Source: Gemmatimonadota bacterium
Lineage (GTDB): Bacteria > Gemmatimonadota > Gemmatimonadetes > JACCXV01 > JAHWKZ01
Assembly: GCA_019347645.1 (NCBI GenBank)
Contig: JAHWKZ010000092.1
Location: 1-5,549 of the forward strand
Direction of reading: 5' to 3'
DNA length: 5,549 bases
Position numbers and translations under genes: made by a program
Notes under the pieces: generated by a model
What the model saw: only the letters and a program-made list of their open reading frames with translations
Told to the model about the DNA's origin: nothing
The model's database searches: none
In this document: positions 1 through 5,549 of the stretch, piece by piece
Position numbering within the stretch: the stretch's first letter is position 1
Layout of the letters: the number at the start of each line of letters is the position of its first letter

Positions 1-3000
1 GGCGGTGGCTCCAGCACGAGCGCGGGCATCAGGTACTCGAACATCGACCCCGACCAGGAGACCAGCGCCGCGTCCCCGCCCACGGGCGTGATCGCGCGCC
101 CGAGGTGGAACCAATGCTCGACCGGTACGTCGCCTTTGGCGATGGCGACGAAGCTCGCCAGGTGAGCCTCCGAGGCCAGCAGGTCGTAGTAGCCGGTGTC
201 GAAGCCGCCCTCCTCGACCCGATACCCGATCGGGAAGAGCTTTCGCTCGGGGTCGTAGAGGAACCCGAAGTCCATCGCCTCCACGAGCGCGTCCGCGCGC
301 GCGGCGAGCTTCTTCAGGCGGAGCGCCAGCTTGGGGGGGCACGCGTCCAGGGTCCCGCGCGTGGCGGCCAGATCCCGCATGTGGCTGGCCACCGCCGCCG
401 CCGTCGCCCGGGCCCAGGTGACCAGATCGTCCCAGCCGGCGTCCACCCCGACCGCCTGTCCCGTGACCGCGATGTCGACGAGCGCGCTGGCGCCCTCGGC
501 GAGGCTCGCCAGCCGCTCGTCCCATCCGGAGGCGGTCGCGGGCGGGGACGCCAGGTCCGCCTCCAGGTGCGCCAGCGCACGCTCGAGATCGCTCGTCGCG
601 ACCGTGGACAGGGGGAGCTCGGACTCGACGCGTTCCGCGGCCACTCGGGCCAGCGCCACCGCGTCGGCCACTCCGGCCAGCGCCCGCGGCCCGACAAGCG
701 GCACCGCGGCCAGGTCCCGGCAACCCTGCGCCAGCGCCCACAGGTGACCGGCCAGGTTCCCGCTGTCGACCGTGGAGACGTAGCGCGGCCGGAGCGGCTC
801 CAGCGTCCCGGTGTCGTACCAGTTGAAAAGGTGGCCGTGGAACCGCTCGAGACGCTCCAGGGTCCCCGTCGTCCGCTCGATCCGCTCCGCCATCTCCGCG
901 GTCCCGATCCATCCGAAGTCGCGCGCGGCGAGGACCGAGAGCAGGTAGGTGCCGATGTTGGTCGGAGACGTGCGGCGGGCCACCACCGACCGGGGTTCCG
1001 TCTGGAGGTTGTCCGGCGGCAGTCCGTTCTCGCCCACCATGGCTTCGAAGTACGCCCACGTCCGACGGGCGACGCTTCGGAGGAACACGGCGTCGCGGGC
1101 CACGAGCCGGACCGGATGCGTCTCGAACGGACGCCCCAGCAGGAAGGCCACGAGCGGGCTCGCGACCCAGAGCGCGATCACCGGGGCCGCGGCGGGAAGC
1201 GCCTCCGGACGCAGCACCGCCACGATCGCGCCCGAGGCGAGCGCCAGCGCCACCGGGGGCCACAGGGCCCGGTACGCCCGGGCGACGTCCCTCGGCGCCC
1301 CCCTCACCTCCTGCGCGGCCGTGACCCACTCCAGCATCCGCCTCCCGGTCGCGTAGGTGCGGTAGAGCGCCCTCCCGATCGCGTCGGTCATCCGTACCGC
1401 GCGGTCGGCCATGAACACCACCTCGAGCACCACTCTCGCGCCGGCCTCGAGCGCTTCGGCCCCGACGCCGCGGACGTGCGACCGCTTGGAGATCCCTCTG
1501 CGTCGTGGCACCAGCCCGGCGAAGACGGGGACCGCGGCCGGCATGGCGATCGTCGCCACGACGAAACCCGTCCAGAGGAGGGGCGAGACGGGCAGGAGCG
1601 CCCATCCGACCAGCAGCAGGAGGAAGGTCGACGGGGGGGAGAGCGTCCGGCGGAGGTTGTCGAGCATCTTCCAGCGCTCGACGAGCGGCAGGTCCCGGGT
1701 CTTCCGCTCCGCGCGGCTCGGCCCGGATCCGAAGATCCAGGGCAAGAGCTGCCAGTCGCCACGCGCCCAGCGATGCGCGCGCCGGGCGGCCGTCACATAG
1801 TGGGAGGGGAAGTCGTCGAACAGCTCGATGTCGGTGACCGAACCGCAGCGGGCGAACGTTCCCTCGAAGAGGTCGTGGCTCAGGACGGCGTTCTCCGGGA
1901 CGCGGTCGGCGAGGGCCGCCTCGAACGCGTCCAGGTCGTAGATTCCCTTGCCGACGTAGGACCCCTCGCCGAACAGGTCCTGGTACACGTCCGAGACCGC
2001 GGAGGAGTAGGGGTCGATGCCGGCCGGTCCGGAATAGAGCCGGTGATAGGGCGTGGTCTCGCCGCGCGGGGGCAGGACCGGGGTGATCCGCGGCTGCAGG
2101 ACGCCGTACCCCGCCACCACCCGGTCGCGCTCGGGATCGAAGCGCGGTCGATTGAGCGGATGCGCCAGCGCGCCCACCAGGCGGGCCGCCGACCCGGGGG
2201 GCAGTCGCGTGTCCGCGTCGAGCACGATCACGTACCGGACGTCCGGCGGCGCATCGGTCAACCCGTCGGCGCGATCGAGGATCGTCGTGTCGCGGCCGCC
2301 CCGGAGGAAGTGGTTCAGCTCGTGGATCTTGCCGCGCTTGCGCTCCCAGCCCATCCACCGCCCCTCCGCCGAGTTCCACACCCGGCGGCGGTGGAGGAGC
2401 AGGAACCGCGGCGTCCCGGCCGGGCCGACGTCGTAGCGCTCGTTGAGCTCGGCCAACGCGCTCGCCGCCACGGCCAGGAGCCGGTCGTCCCCGGGGAGCG
2501 ACTCGGCGTCCGCGTCCACCCAGTCGGACAGGAGCGCCAGCGTCAGGTTCCCTTCCGGATTGGCCAGGAAGTGGCGTTCCAACGACTCGATCAGGTCGCG
2601 GATCTCGCCCTCGGAGGAGAGAATCGCCGGGACGGCCACCAGGGTCCGATTCTCCGGCGGCACCCCGCGCGAGAAGTCGAGCTTGGGCAGGCGGCGAGGC
2701 TGGAGCAGTTCGGTCAGGTCCCGATGGATCACCGCGATCGCGAGATCGGTGGCCGGGACGAGCGCGAGGAGACCGAGCACCGCGAGGGTGACCGCGGGCA
2801 CGTCGAGGCGGTCCAGGTACACGAGGAGGACCGCCATGAGGAGCGCGGTGACGAGCGCGATCGTGCCCAGATAGCCCGGCGTGGCGGCGGAGACGAAGGC
2901 GCCCCTCAGCCAGGCCCCGACGGGGACGCGGTAGCCCAGCTCCCGCTCGGTCTGCCGCCGCCCCCCGCGAACCAGGTGATGCCCCACGTGACCGGCGGCG

Positions 3001-4061
3001 GTTCCCGGGGTGGCATCCGCTTCGGCGCCGGCCCGCTCGACCACCCGGCGGGCGACCTCGGTCTCGGGGAGGCTCGAGCCGCGCGCGAGCTCCTCGACGG
3101 CGTGGCGGTAGAGGTCCCGAGTGGCGAAGTCCATCCGCGGGTAGATCCCCGCCGGATCGTCCCGCAGCGTGCGCTCGACCGGGCTGACGGACTCGAAGAA
3201 GTCGGCCCAGTCGAAAGCGGCGATCTGACGCATGCTGGTGATCACGTTGCCCACGGTGGCATGGGTCGCCACCTGCTCGATCTGCACCCGGCGCACCACC
3301 TCCTCGGCGGTCGTCCCCTGTCGAGCGAGTCGGCTCTCCAGCCAGACCAGGGCCGGCACGGACCACGGCTCGCTCTCGCGCAGGCGCTGGAGGAGCCCGG
3401 CGGCGAAGACGGGGTCGACCACCTCTTCCTCGAAGGAGCCGAGCGCGTCCCGCGGGTCGGGGGGAGGGGACGCGCTCAGCCGGTCGGCCAGCGCGCTCGC
3501 GCGCGCCTGCTGCAGCCGGGCGTGGAGGATGCCGTCGGCGATCCGCCGCAGGTTCTCGAGGAGGAGGAGCTTGAGGGTCGCGGCCAGGGCCCACAGCTCG
3601 CCCATCGTGAGCTGCCGCCCCCGCTGGTACGCCTCGACGAACCGGCGCAGGGTTTCGGGGTCGAACCGACTGTCGGTGTGCGCGACGTAGGACCGGACGA
3701 GCGCGTAGATGCGGGGGTGACCGGCGCGCCCGCCCCGGGAGAGCCGCGGCAGCTGCCGGAGGTAGCTGGGCGGGAGCCCGTCGCGGACGGCGCGGACCTG
3801 CTCGTCGGCGACGTGGATGTTGTCGATGAGCCATTCGGCCGCCGGCGAGATCGCCTGACCGCGTTCCACGGCCTCGGCCAGGGTCGCGTACGCGCGGCGG
3901 ATCGCGCGGGCGTTCTCCTCGAGGCGGCGCAGGAGCTGGGTGCCCCCTCGCCGCCGCACCTCCACGCGGTCCGAGAGCGCCAGGCCTTCGGCCAGACGTT
4001 CGAGCGCGTCGAGACCGAAGATCTCCGCGCGAATGGGGGCGGCGGTGCGGATCACGTCCAT
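1..4061 (-). CDS. ndvB: Cyclic beta-1,2-glucan synthase (NdvB/Cgs-like), C-terminus cut by window edge
   Basis: Inner-membrane enzyme expected to polymerise glucose from UDP-glucose into beta-1,2-glucan and cyclise it. I read 1353 stop-free codons. Residues 1-390 match the conserved Cgs N-terminal region (PIRAEIF at 9-15, AHTDSRFDPE near 120). Two membrane helices lie at 398-416 and 421-445. The GT84 glycosyltransferase domain follows, with D615-A-D617 (DxD), SHDLFEG with D730, and R761-A-H-R-W765 (RxxRW). Four more helices lie at about 813-823, 828-850, 935-950 and 954-975, giving the six typical of the family. A glycoamylase-like (PF10091-type) region begins: FLYDPERKLFPIGYR from about 1267 and WSGSMFEYLMP at 1336-1346. 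Family members run to about 2800 residues, so the GH94 phosphorylase part should lie beyond base 1. The ATG at 4061-4059 is the only start between an in-frame TGA (4100-4098) and conserved sequence. No clear Shine-Dalgarno precedes it. Family assignment is firm; the exact product is inferred. Confidence 0.95.
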   Translation of the reverse strand, partial: MDVIRTAAPIRAEIFGLDALERLAEGLALSDRVEVRRRGGTQLLRRLEENARAIRRAYATLAEAVERGQAISPAAEWLIDNIHVADEQVRAVRDGLPPSYLRQLPRLSRGGRAGHPRIYALVRSYVAHTDSRFDPETLRRFVEAYQRGRQLTMGELWALAATLKLLLLENLRRIADGILHARLQQARASALADRLSASPPPDPRDALGSFEEEVVDPVFAAGLLQRLRESEPWSVPALVWLESRLARQGTTAEEVVRRVQIEQVATHATVGNVITSMRQIAAFDWADFFESVSPVERTLRDDPAGIYPRMDFATRDLYRHAVEELARGSSLPETEVARRVVERAGAEADATPGTAAGHVGHHLVRGGRRQTERELGYRVPVGAWLRGAFVSAATPGYLGTIALVTALLMAVLLVYLDRLDVPAVTLAVLGLLALVPATDLAIAVIHRDLTELLQPRRLPKLDFSRGVPPENRTLVAVPAILSSEGEIRDLIESLERHFLANPEGNLTLALLSDWVDADAESLPGDDRLLAVAASALAELNERYDVGPAGTPRFLLLHRRRVWNSAEGRWMGWERKRGKIHELNHFLRGGRDTTILDRADGLTDAPPDVRYVIVLDADTRLPPGSAARLVGALAHPLNRPRFDPERDRVVAGYGVLQPRITPVLPPRGETTPYHRLYSGPAGIDPYSSAVSDVYQDLFGEGSYVGKGIYDLDAFEAALADRVPENAVLSHDLFEGTFARCGSVTDIELFDDFPSHYVTAARRAHRWARGDWQLLPWIFGSGPSRAERKTRDLPLVERWKMLDNLRRTLSPPSTFLLLLVGWALLPVSPLLWTGFVVATIAMPAAVPVFAGLVPRRRGISKRSHVRGVGAEALEAGARVVLEVVFMADRAVRMTDAIGRALYRTYATGRRMLEWVTAAQEVRGAPRDVARAYRALWPPVALALASGAIVAVLRPEALPAAAPVIALWVASPLVAFLLGRPFETHPVRLVARDAVFLRSVARRTWAYFEAMVGENGLPPDNLQTEPRSVVARRTSPTNIGTYLLSVLAARDFGWIGTAEMAERIERTTGTLERLERFHGHLFNWYDTGTLEPLRPRYVSTVDSGNLAGHLWALAQGCRDLAAVPLVGPRALAGVADAVALARVAAERVESELPLSTVATSDLERALAHLEADLASPPATASGWDERLASLAEGASALVDIAVTGQAVGVDAGWDDLVTWARATAAAVASHMRDLAATRGTLDACPPKLALRLKKLAARADALVEAMDFGFLYDPERKLFPIGYRVEEGGFDTGYYDLLASEAHLASFVAIAKGDVPVEHWFHLGRAITPVGGDAALVSWSGSMFEYLMPALVLEPP

Positions 4062-4099
4062 TGCGCGGCGGAACCGGACGGTCCCACCTTGGGGCCGTC

Positions 4100-4246
4100 A
4101 TGCTGTGGACGACCTCGCTCTGCCTGTTCCTCCTGTGGCTTCTGGCCCTGCTCCTCGACCGCGGCGAGCCATGGGTGCACGTGCTTCCGCTCGTGGTCGC
4201 GGCGCTTCTCGTCTACCGTGTCGTACGGGTGGCCGTCAGGCGGTGA
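4100..4246 (+). CDS. Small two-helix membrane protein, lmo0937/DUF5670-like
   Basis: A 48-residue protein beginning MLWTTSLCLFLLWLLALLL. Two hydrophobic helices (about residues 4-19 and 26-42) flank a short polar turn (DRGEP), and the tail is arginine-rich (RVVRVAVRR), so the C-terminus should be cytoplasmic. The MLWT start, the LWLL motif, the length and the H-x-L-L/P-L-V second helix match the lmo0937/DUF5670 family of tiny membrane proteins, whose function is unknown. Nearly every codon ends in G or C, as in the neighbouring genes, which supports real coding. The start is the ATG at 4100, with a weak GGGG (4091-4094) 5 nt upstream; an in-frame ATG at 4061 would add a non-hydrophobic leader and is less likely. 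It is divergent from the glucan synthase with 38 bp between start codons. The opposite-strand frame over this stretch is a charged, low-complexity shadow. Confidence 0.75.
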   Translation: MLWTTSLCLFLLWLLALLLDRGEPWVHVLPLVVAALLVYRVVRVAVRR

Positions 4247-4260
4247 GGCCATCTCCCTCC

Positions 4261-4290
4261 GGAGGCGTGGTTAGGAGGACCGACGCCTCC
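4261..4290 (+). terminator. Hairpin 14 nt after the small membrane protein gene
   Basis: GGAGGCGT (4261-4268) pairs perfectly with ACGCCTCC (4283-4290). Inside it, GGT (4269-4271) can pair with ACC (4279-4281) past one bulged G, leaving a 7-nt loop. The position just after the stop codon suits a terminator, but no T-tract follows, so it would have to be factor-assisted, or may only stabilise the 3' end. It also lies at the far end of the decayed toxin region on the other strand. Confidence 0.4.
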
Positions 4291-4329
4291 AGTCTAACGC
4301 GCCCGTGTCTCGGCGGCGCGCGATCGTCT

Positions 4330-4511
4330 CTACGCGAAAGGAAGACCCGCGGGTGGGTCACCCACCCGCAGAAACTCGTAGACGCACGACCAGGGGATCG
4401 CCCACGGCAGGTCGCCCTCGGCTACCAGCATCAGGAGATCGGCCGCGGCCTCGTGCTCGGGCAGCGTCTCGACGTGAGCGGCGACGAGGACGTCGTGTCG
4501 ACCGCGCGCAC
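4330..4511 (-). pseudogene. vapC: VapC-type PIN-domain toxin, frameshifted and truncated
   Basis: When intact, this toxin is a PIN-fold ribonuclease that cleaves RNA and is neutralised by the adjacent antitoxin. A GTG at 4511-4509, one nt after the antitoxin stop, starts VRAVDT; a GGAAGG 8 nt upstream, inside the antitoxin gene, can serve as its ribosome site. At 4493-4492 one base is missing where an Asn codon (AAC) is expected. In the shifted frame the family sequence continues: VLVAAHVETLPEHEAAADLL, then WAIPW and YEFLRV. A second shift, one extra G within 4360-4363, sends the frame to TAG at 4332-4330; removing that G restores VTHPRVF, the typical VapC continuation. After this nothing resembles the family in any frame. 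Of the four PIN acidic residues, D5 and the Glu of YEFL are recognisable; the two C-terminal aspartates and about 75 residues are gone. It is almost certainly non-functional. Single-base sequencing errors could explain the shifts but not the missing half. Confidence 0.8.
4349..4369. repeat. Perfect inverted repeat inside the toxin remnant
   Basis: GCGGGTGGGT (4349-4358) and ACCCACCCGC (4360-4369) are exact reverse complements around one base. As a single-stranded hairpin this gives a 9-bp, all but one G-C, stem with a 3-nt loop. It falls in the toxin's RVVTHPR codons. The extra G that breaks the second part of the toxin frame is one of the bases that makes the repeat perfect. No T-tract adjoins it, so I do not call it a terminator. 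Confidence 0.85.
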
Positions 4512-4512
4512 C

Positions 4513-4746
4513 TCACGGGCCTTCCATCACGTCGAAGAGCGTGTCCCGATCGAAGAGGTCGACGGCGGGCTGGAGCTCCCCCTTCCAGGTGCGGAGGCTC
4601 AACCGGTAATCCGACCGGGGTCGGGCCGCCAGGGCCTGCCGCAGCAGGTCGTTCGTCACCGACTGGAGGGTCCGGCCCTCCCGCGCCGCCTTCTCCTTCA
4701 ATCGGCGGAGGAGATCCTCGTCGAGGTCGACGGTCGTGCGGGGCAT
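4513..4746 (-). CDS. vapB: VapB-type antitoxin (ribbon-helix-helix)
   Basis: A 77-residue protein with an N-terminal ribbon-helix-helix: strand RTTVDL (3-8), helix A about 10-22 (EDLLRRLKEKAA) and helix B about 26-39 (TLQSVTNDLLRQAL). In this family the RHH dimer binds the operon's own operator. The C-terminal tail RTWKGELQPAVDLFDRDTLFDVMEG matches the toxin-wrapping tail of VapB antitoxins paired with PIN toxins (typical form W.G.LQPGVDL.DR..L.D.ME), here given only by key positions W-G-QP-VDL-D-L-D-ME. All the expected parts are present, so this protein looks intact although its toxin partner directly downstream is broken. The start is the ATG at 4746-4744, which places the strand at residue 3 as in relatives. 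An ATG 4 nt upstream is out of frame. No Shine-Dalgarno is visible; see the promoter entry. It may autoregulate itself or act as a stand-alone antitoxin against related VapC toxins elsewhere; both are inference. Confidence 0.85.
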   Translation of the reverse strand: MPRTTVDLDEDLLRRLKEKAAREGRTLQSVTNDLLRQALAARPRSDYRLSLRTWKGELQPAVDLFDRDTLFDVMEGP

Positions 4747-4753
4747 GCATCGA

Positions 4754-4782
4754 AGTGTATCGTGCTTTCATCTATATGTCTC
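4754..4782 (-). promoter_or_regulatory. Probable antitoxin promoter giving a leaderless mRNA
   Basis: Reading the minus strand, GAGACA (4782-4777, 4 of 6 matches to TTGACA) is followed after 17 nt by TACACT (4759-4754, 4 of 6 to TATAAT, fitting TANNNT). The -10 box ends 7 nt before the antitoxin ATG, so transcription should begin at or within a base or two of the start codon. This agrees with the absence of a ribosome binding site. The surrounding 40 bp are clearly more AT-rich than the rest of the window. Confidence 0.5.
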
Positions 4783-4804
4783 CGCGGCGATCCGCGAGGA
4801 GGTC

Positions 4805-4831
4805 CAGGATCGGCCTCTCGATGCCATCCTG
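4805..4831 (-). terminator. Weak hairpin downstream of the small cysteine protein gene
   Basis: CAGGAT (4805-4810) pairs with ATCCTG (4826-4831), and after one bulged C, GGC (4812-4814) pairs with GCC (4823-4825), leaving an 8-nt loop. It begins 9 nt past the stop at 4841. There is no T-tract, so its role as a terminator is tentative. Confidence 0.25.
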
Positions 4832-4840
4832 CGGGGTTCG

Positions 4841-5029
4841 TCAGGCGGGGACGTCGAGCCAGGCGTGGTCGCAGACGCCGTCGTTGTGCTTGGCGTGGCA
4901 GGTCTTGCAGATCTGGTCGGCCTTCGGCTTGGAGGCACGGGAATCGAATCCCGAATCGGGCCAGTCCGTGCAGTTCGTGCAGAAGTGCCATTTCCTTCCG
5001 CCTCGGCGGCGACGATAGTGATCCGACAC
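4841..5029 (-). CDS. Small five-cysteine putative zinc-binding protein
   Basis: A 62-residue, hydrophilic, probably cytoplasmic protein. After a basic N-terminus (RRRRGGRK, 6-13) comes WHFC17TNC20TDWP, a linker, then QIC41KTC44H, and finally GVC53. Two CxxC knuckles about 20 residues apart suggest a zinc-ribbon or rubredoxin-like knuckle fold; C53 or H45 could add a ligand. I recall WHFCxNCxxWP with a distal CxxC in small uncharacterised bacterial proteins but cannot name a family. CKTCH resembles a haem c motif, but there is no signal peptide, so haem attachment is unlikely. The start is the GTG at 5029-5027, because an ideal AGGAGG (5044-5039) lies 9 nt upstream. A longer frame from a GTG at 5065 would place that site inside the coding region and adds residues unlike the rest. 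Function unknown. Confidence 0.7.
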   Translation of the reverse strand: MSDHYRRRRGGRKWHFCTNCTDWPDSGFDSRASKPKADQICKTCHAKHNDGVCDHAWLDVPA

Positions 5030-5038
5030 TTCTCTCGC

Positions 5039-5044
5039 CCTCCT
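5039..5044 (-). promoter_or_regulatory. Strong ribosome binding site deciding the start at 5029
   Basis: AGGAGG on the minus strand (CCTCCT on plus), 9 nt before the GTG at 5029-5027. It is the only consensus Shine-Dalgarno clearly visible in the window and implies efficient translation of the small cysteine protein. Confidence 0.65.
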
Positions 5045-5070
5045 CACGGAGAAAAAAGAGTTCACGTCAG

Positions 5071-5080
5071 CTATCGATAG
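5071..5080. repeat. 10-bp perfect palindrome in the leader of the small cysteine protein gene
   Basis: CTATCGATAG is its own reverse complement and lies about 42 bp before the GTG start at 5029, within the 126-bp gap 5030-5155. The gap is less GC-rich than the genes, with a run of six A on the plus strand (5052-5057) and TTTAAG on the minus strand near 5100-5095. Its position suits an operator overlapping a promoter, but I see no convincing -35/-10 pair, and palindromes of this size can arise by chance. Confidence 0.3.
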
Positions 5081-5155
5081 GCGGTACGACCCGGCTTAAA
5101 GTACACGCCCCCACTCACGCCGCCAGCGCGCCCCGACGTGCAGATTCTCCCGAGG

Positions 5156-5549
5156 CTACTCGACGGCGAACTCCTTCACCAACCCGTCCACGTCGGTCGC
5201 CTCGCTGAGCCAGACGTAGCGGCCGGGCTGGAGGTCGACGGTAAGGTAGGAGGTGTAGCCGACCGGCATCTCCTGCGCGCCGCCCAGGAACTCGACCGGG
5301 GCGGGGGCTCGCAAGCCCTCGGCGACCATCCAGTTCGTCCACGCCACCGCATCCTCCACGCTCTTCCCTTCGTCGAGCCGGGCGAGATGGACGTCGTTCC
5401 CGAGGCCGACCTCGGGGTGCTCCTGGTAGTGGACGGCGACGGTGGTCACCCCGGCGGGGACGGCGTCCCCGCCTTCGATGGCAGCGTTGGTGAGCGTCAA
5501 CTCGACGTCCGCCTCGGGCGGTGCGACCCCGGTCGTGTCCCCCGTCACG
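5156..5549 (-). CDS. C-terminal part of a probable exported cupredoxin-like beta-sandwich protein, N-terminus beyond the window
   Basis: About 130 codons are visible, ending at TAG (5158-5156); the frame is still open at the right edge. A GTG at 5548 is present but is unlikely to be the true start, because no signal sequence or ribosome site can be seen. The first residues (TGDTTGVAPPEADVELTL) read like the linker just after a signal peptide or lipobox. Counting from the GTG codon as 1, the pattern is: VPAGVTTVAVHYQ (30-42), DVHLARLDEGKSVEDAVAW (52-70), FLGGAQEMPVGYTSYLTVDL (87-106), QPGRYVWLSE (107-116), and a final strand VKEFAVE. This resembles small exported cupredoxin-fold proteins whose usual layout is 'PAG...v.N.G...H...l.rL..G.t.ed' followed by 'pG....l.vdL.PG.Yvl'. 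The usual C-terminal H-x(n)-GM segment that would carry copper ligands is absent, so a structural, non-copper role is more likely. Function unknown; the fold is inferred. Confidence 0.7.
   Translation of the reverse strand, partial: VTGDTTGVAPPEADVELTLTNAAIEGGDAVPAGVTTVAVHYQEHPEVGLGNDVHLARLDEGKSVEDAVAWTNWMVAEGLRAPAPVEFLGGAQEMPVGYTSYLTVDLQPGRYVWLSEATDVDGLVKEFAVE

Noticed and set aside
4052..4252. A 66-codon minus-strand frame opposite the small membrane protein
   Set aside because: It overlaps the synthase start in another frame and encodes a charged sequence without family features, whereas the plus-strand frame gives two clean membrane helices and a recognised motif.
105..4274. A 1389-codon open frame on the plus strand
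   Set aside because: It is in exact codon-on-codon register opposite the glucan synthase. It stays open because that gene avoids TTA, CTA and TCA codons, which are the reverse complements of stops and rare at this GC. Its translation is arginine-, glycine- and proline-rich low-complexity sequence with no recognisable domain.
4330..4511. Programmed frameshifting to make a full toxin
   Set aside because: There is no slippery heptamer at 4492 or 4360, the two shifts are in opposite directions, and the C-terminal half with two catalytic residues is missing even after both are corrected.
4891..4905. Haem c attachment motif (CKTCH)
   Set aside because: The protein has no signal peptide, and a second CxxC knuckle upstream makes a zinc site the simpler reading.
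4935..4955. tRNA T-arm-like sequence (minus strand GGGATTCGATTCCC)
   Set aside because: It encodes GFDSR within the small cysteine protein. No acceptor stem, anticodon arm or D-arm of a tRNA could be fitted around it.
3940..5208. A 422-codon plus-strand frame crossing the synthase start, the toxin-antitoxin region and the cysteine protein
   Set aside because: It runs through several well-supported genes on the other strand and intergenic sequence, and its translation is arginine/serine-rich without a domain; it is a GC-driven open frame.

Overview
The window is very GC-rich, and its codons end overwhelmingly in G or C. This points to a high-GC bacterium. The large glucan-synthase-like protein and the secreted cupredoxin-like protein suggest a Gram-negative-type free-living lineage (Gemmatimonadota, Acidobacteriota, a deltaproteobacterial group or similar), but the sequence does not fix the taxon. 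There is no rRNA, tRNA, insertion sequence or CRISPR array.

Layout. Bases 1-4061 (minus) hold the first 1353 codons of a giant NdvB/Cgs-type cyclic beta-1,2-glucan synthase; its C-terminal part lies beyond the left edge. Divergent from it, with only 38 bp between start codons, is a 48-residue two-helix membrane protein of the lmo0937/DUF5670 type (4100-4246, plus). A terminator-like hairpin follows (4261-4290). Next, on the minus strand, comes a VapBC-type toxin-antitoxin locus: an intact antitoxin (4513-4746) with a good promoter, and a broken VapC toxin (about 4330-4511) with two frameshifts and no C-terminal half. A small five-cysteine putative zinc-binding protein (4841-5029, minus) is followed by a 126-bp gap of locally lower GC (5030-5155). 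The window ends with the C-terminal 130 residues or so of a probable exported beta-sandwich protein (5156-5549, minus).

How the genes relate. They do not form one operon or pathway. The glucan synthase is an inner-membrane enzyme making periplasmic or envelope glucan, and the tiny membrane protein next to it may be an envelope-stress accessory, but that link rests only on position. The toxin-antitoxin remnant looks like accessory DNA in decay between the envelope genes and the two small-protein genes.

No convincing new multi-gene system is visible. The most interesting signals are the toxin decay with a retained antitoxin, a frameshift that sits exactly where it perfects an inverted repeat (a signature of quasipalindrome templating), and a probable leaderless promoter for the antitoxin. 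A 4.2-kb open frame on the plus strand (105-4274) is the codon-register antisense shadow of the glucan synthase, not a gene.
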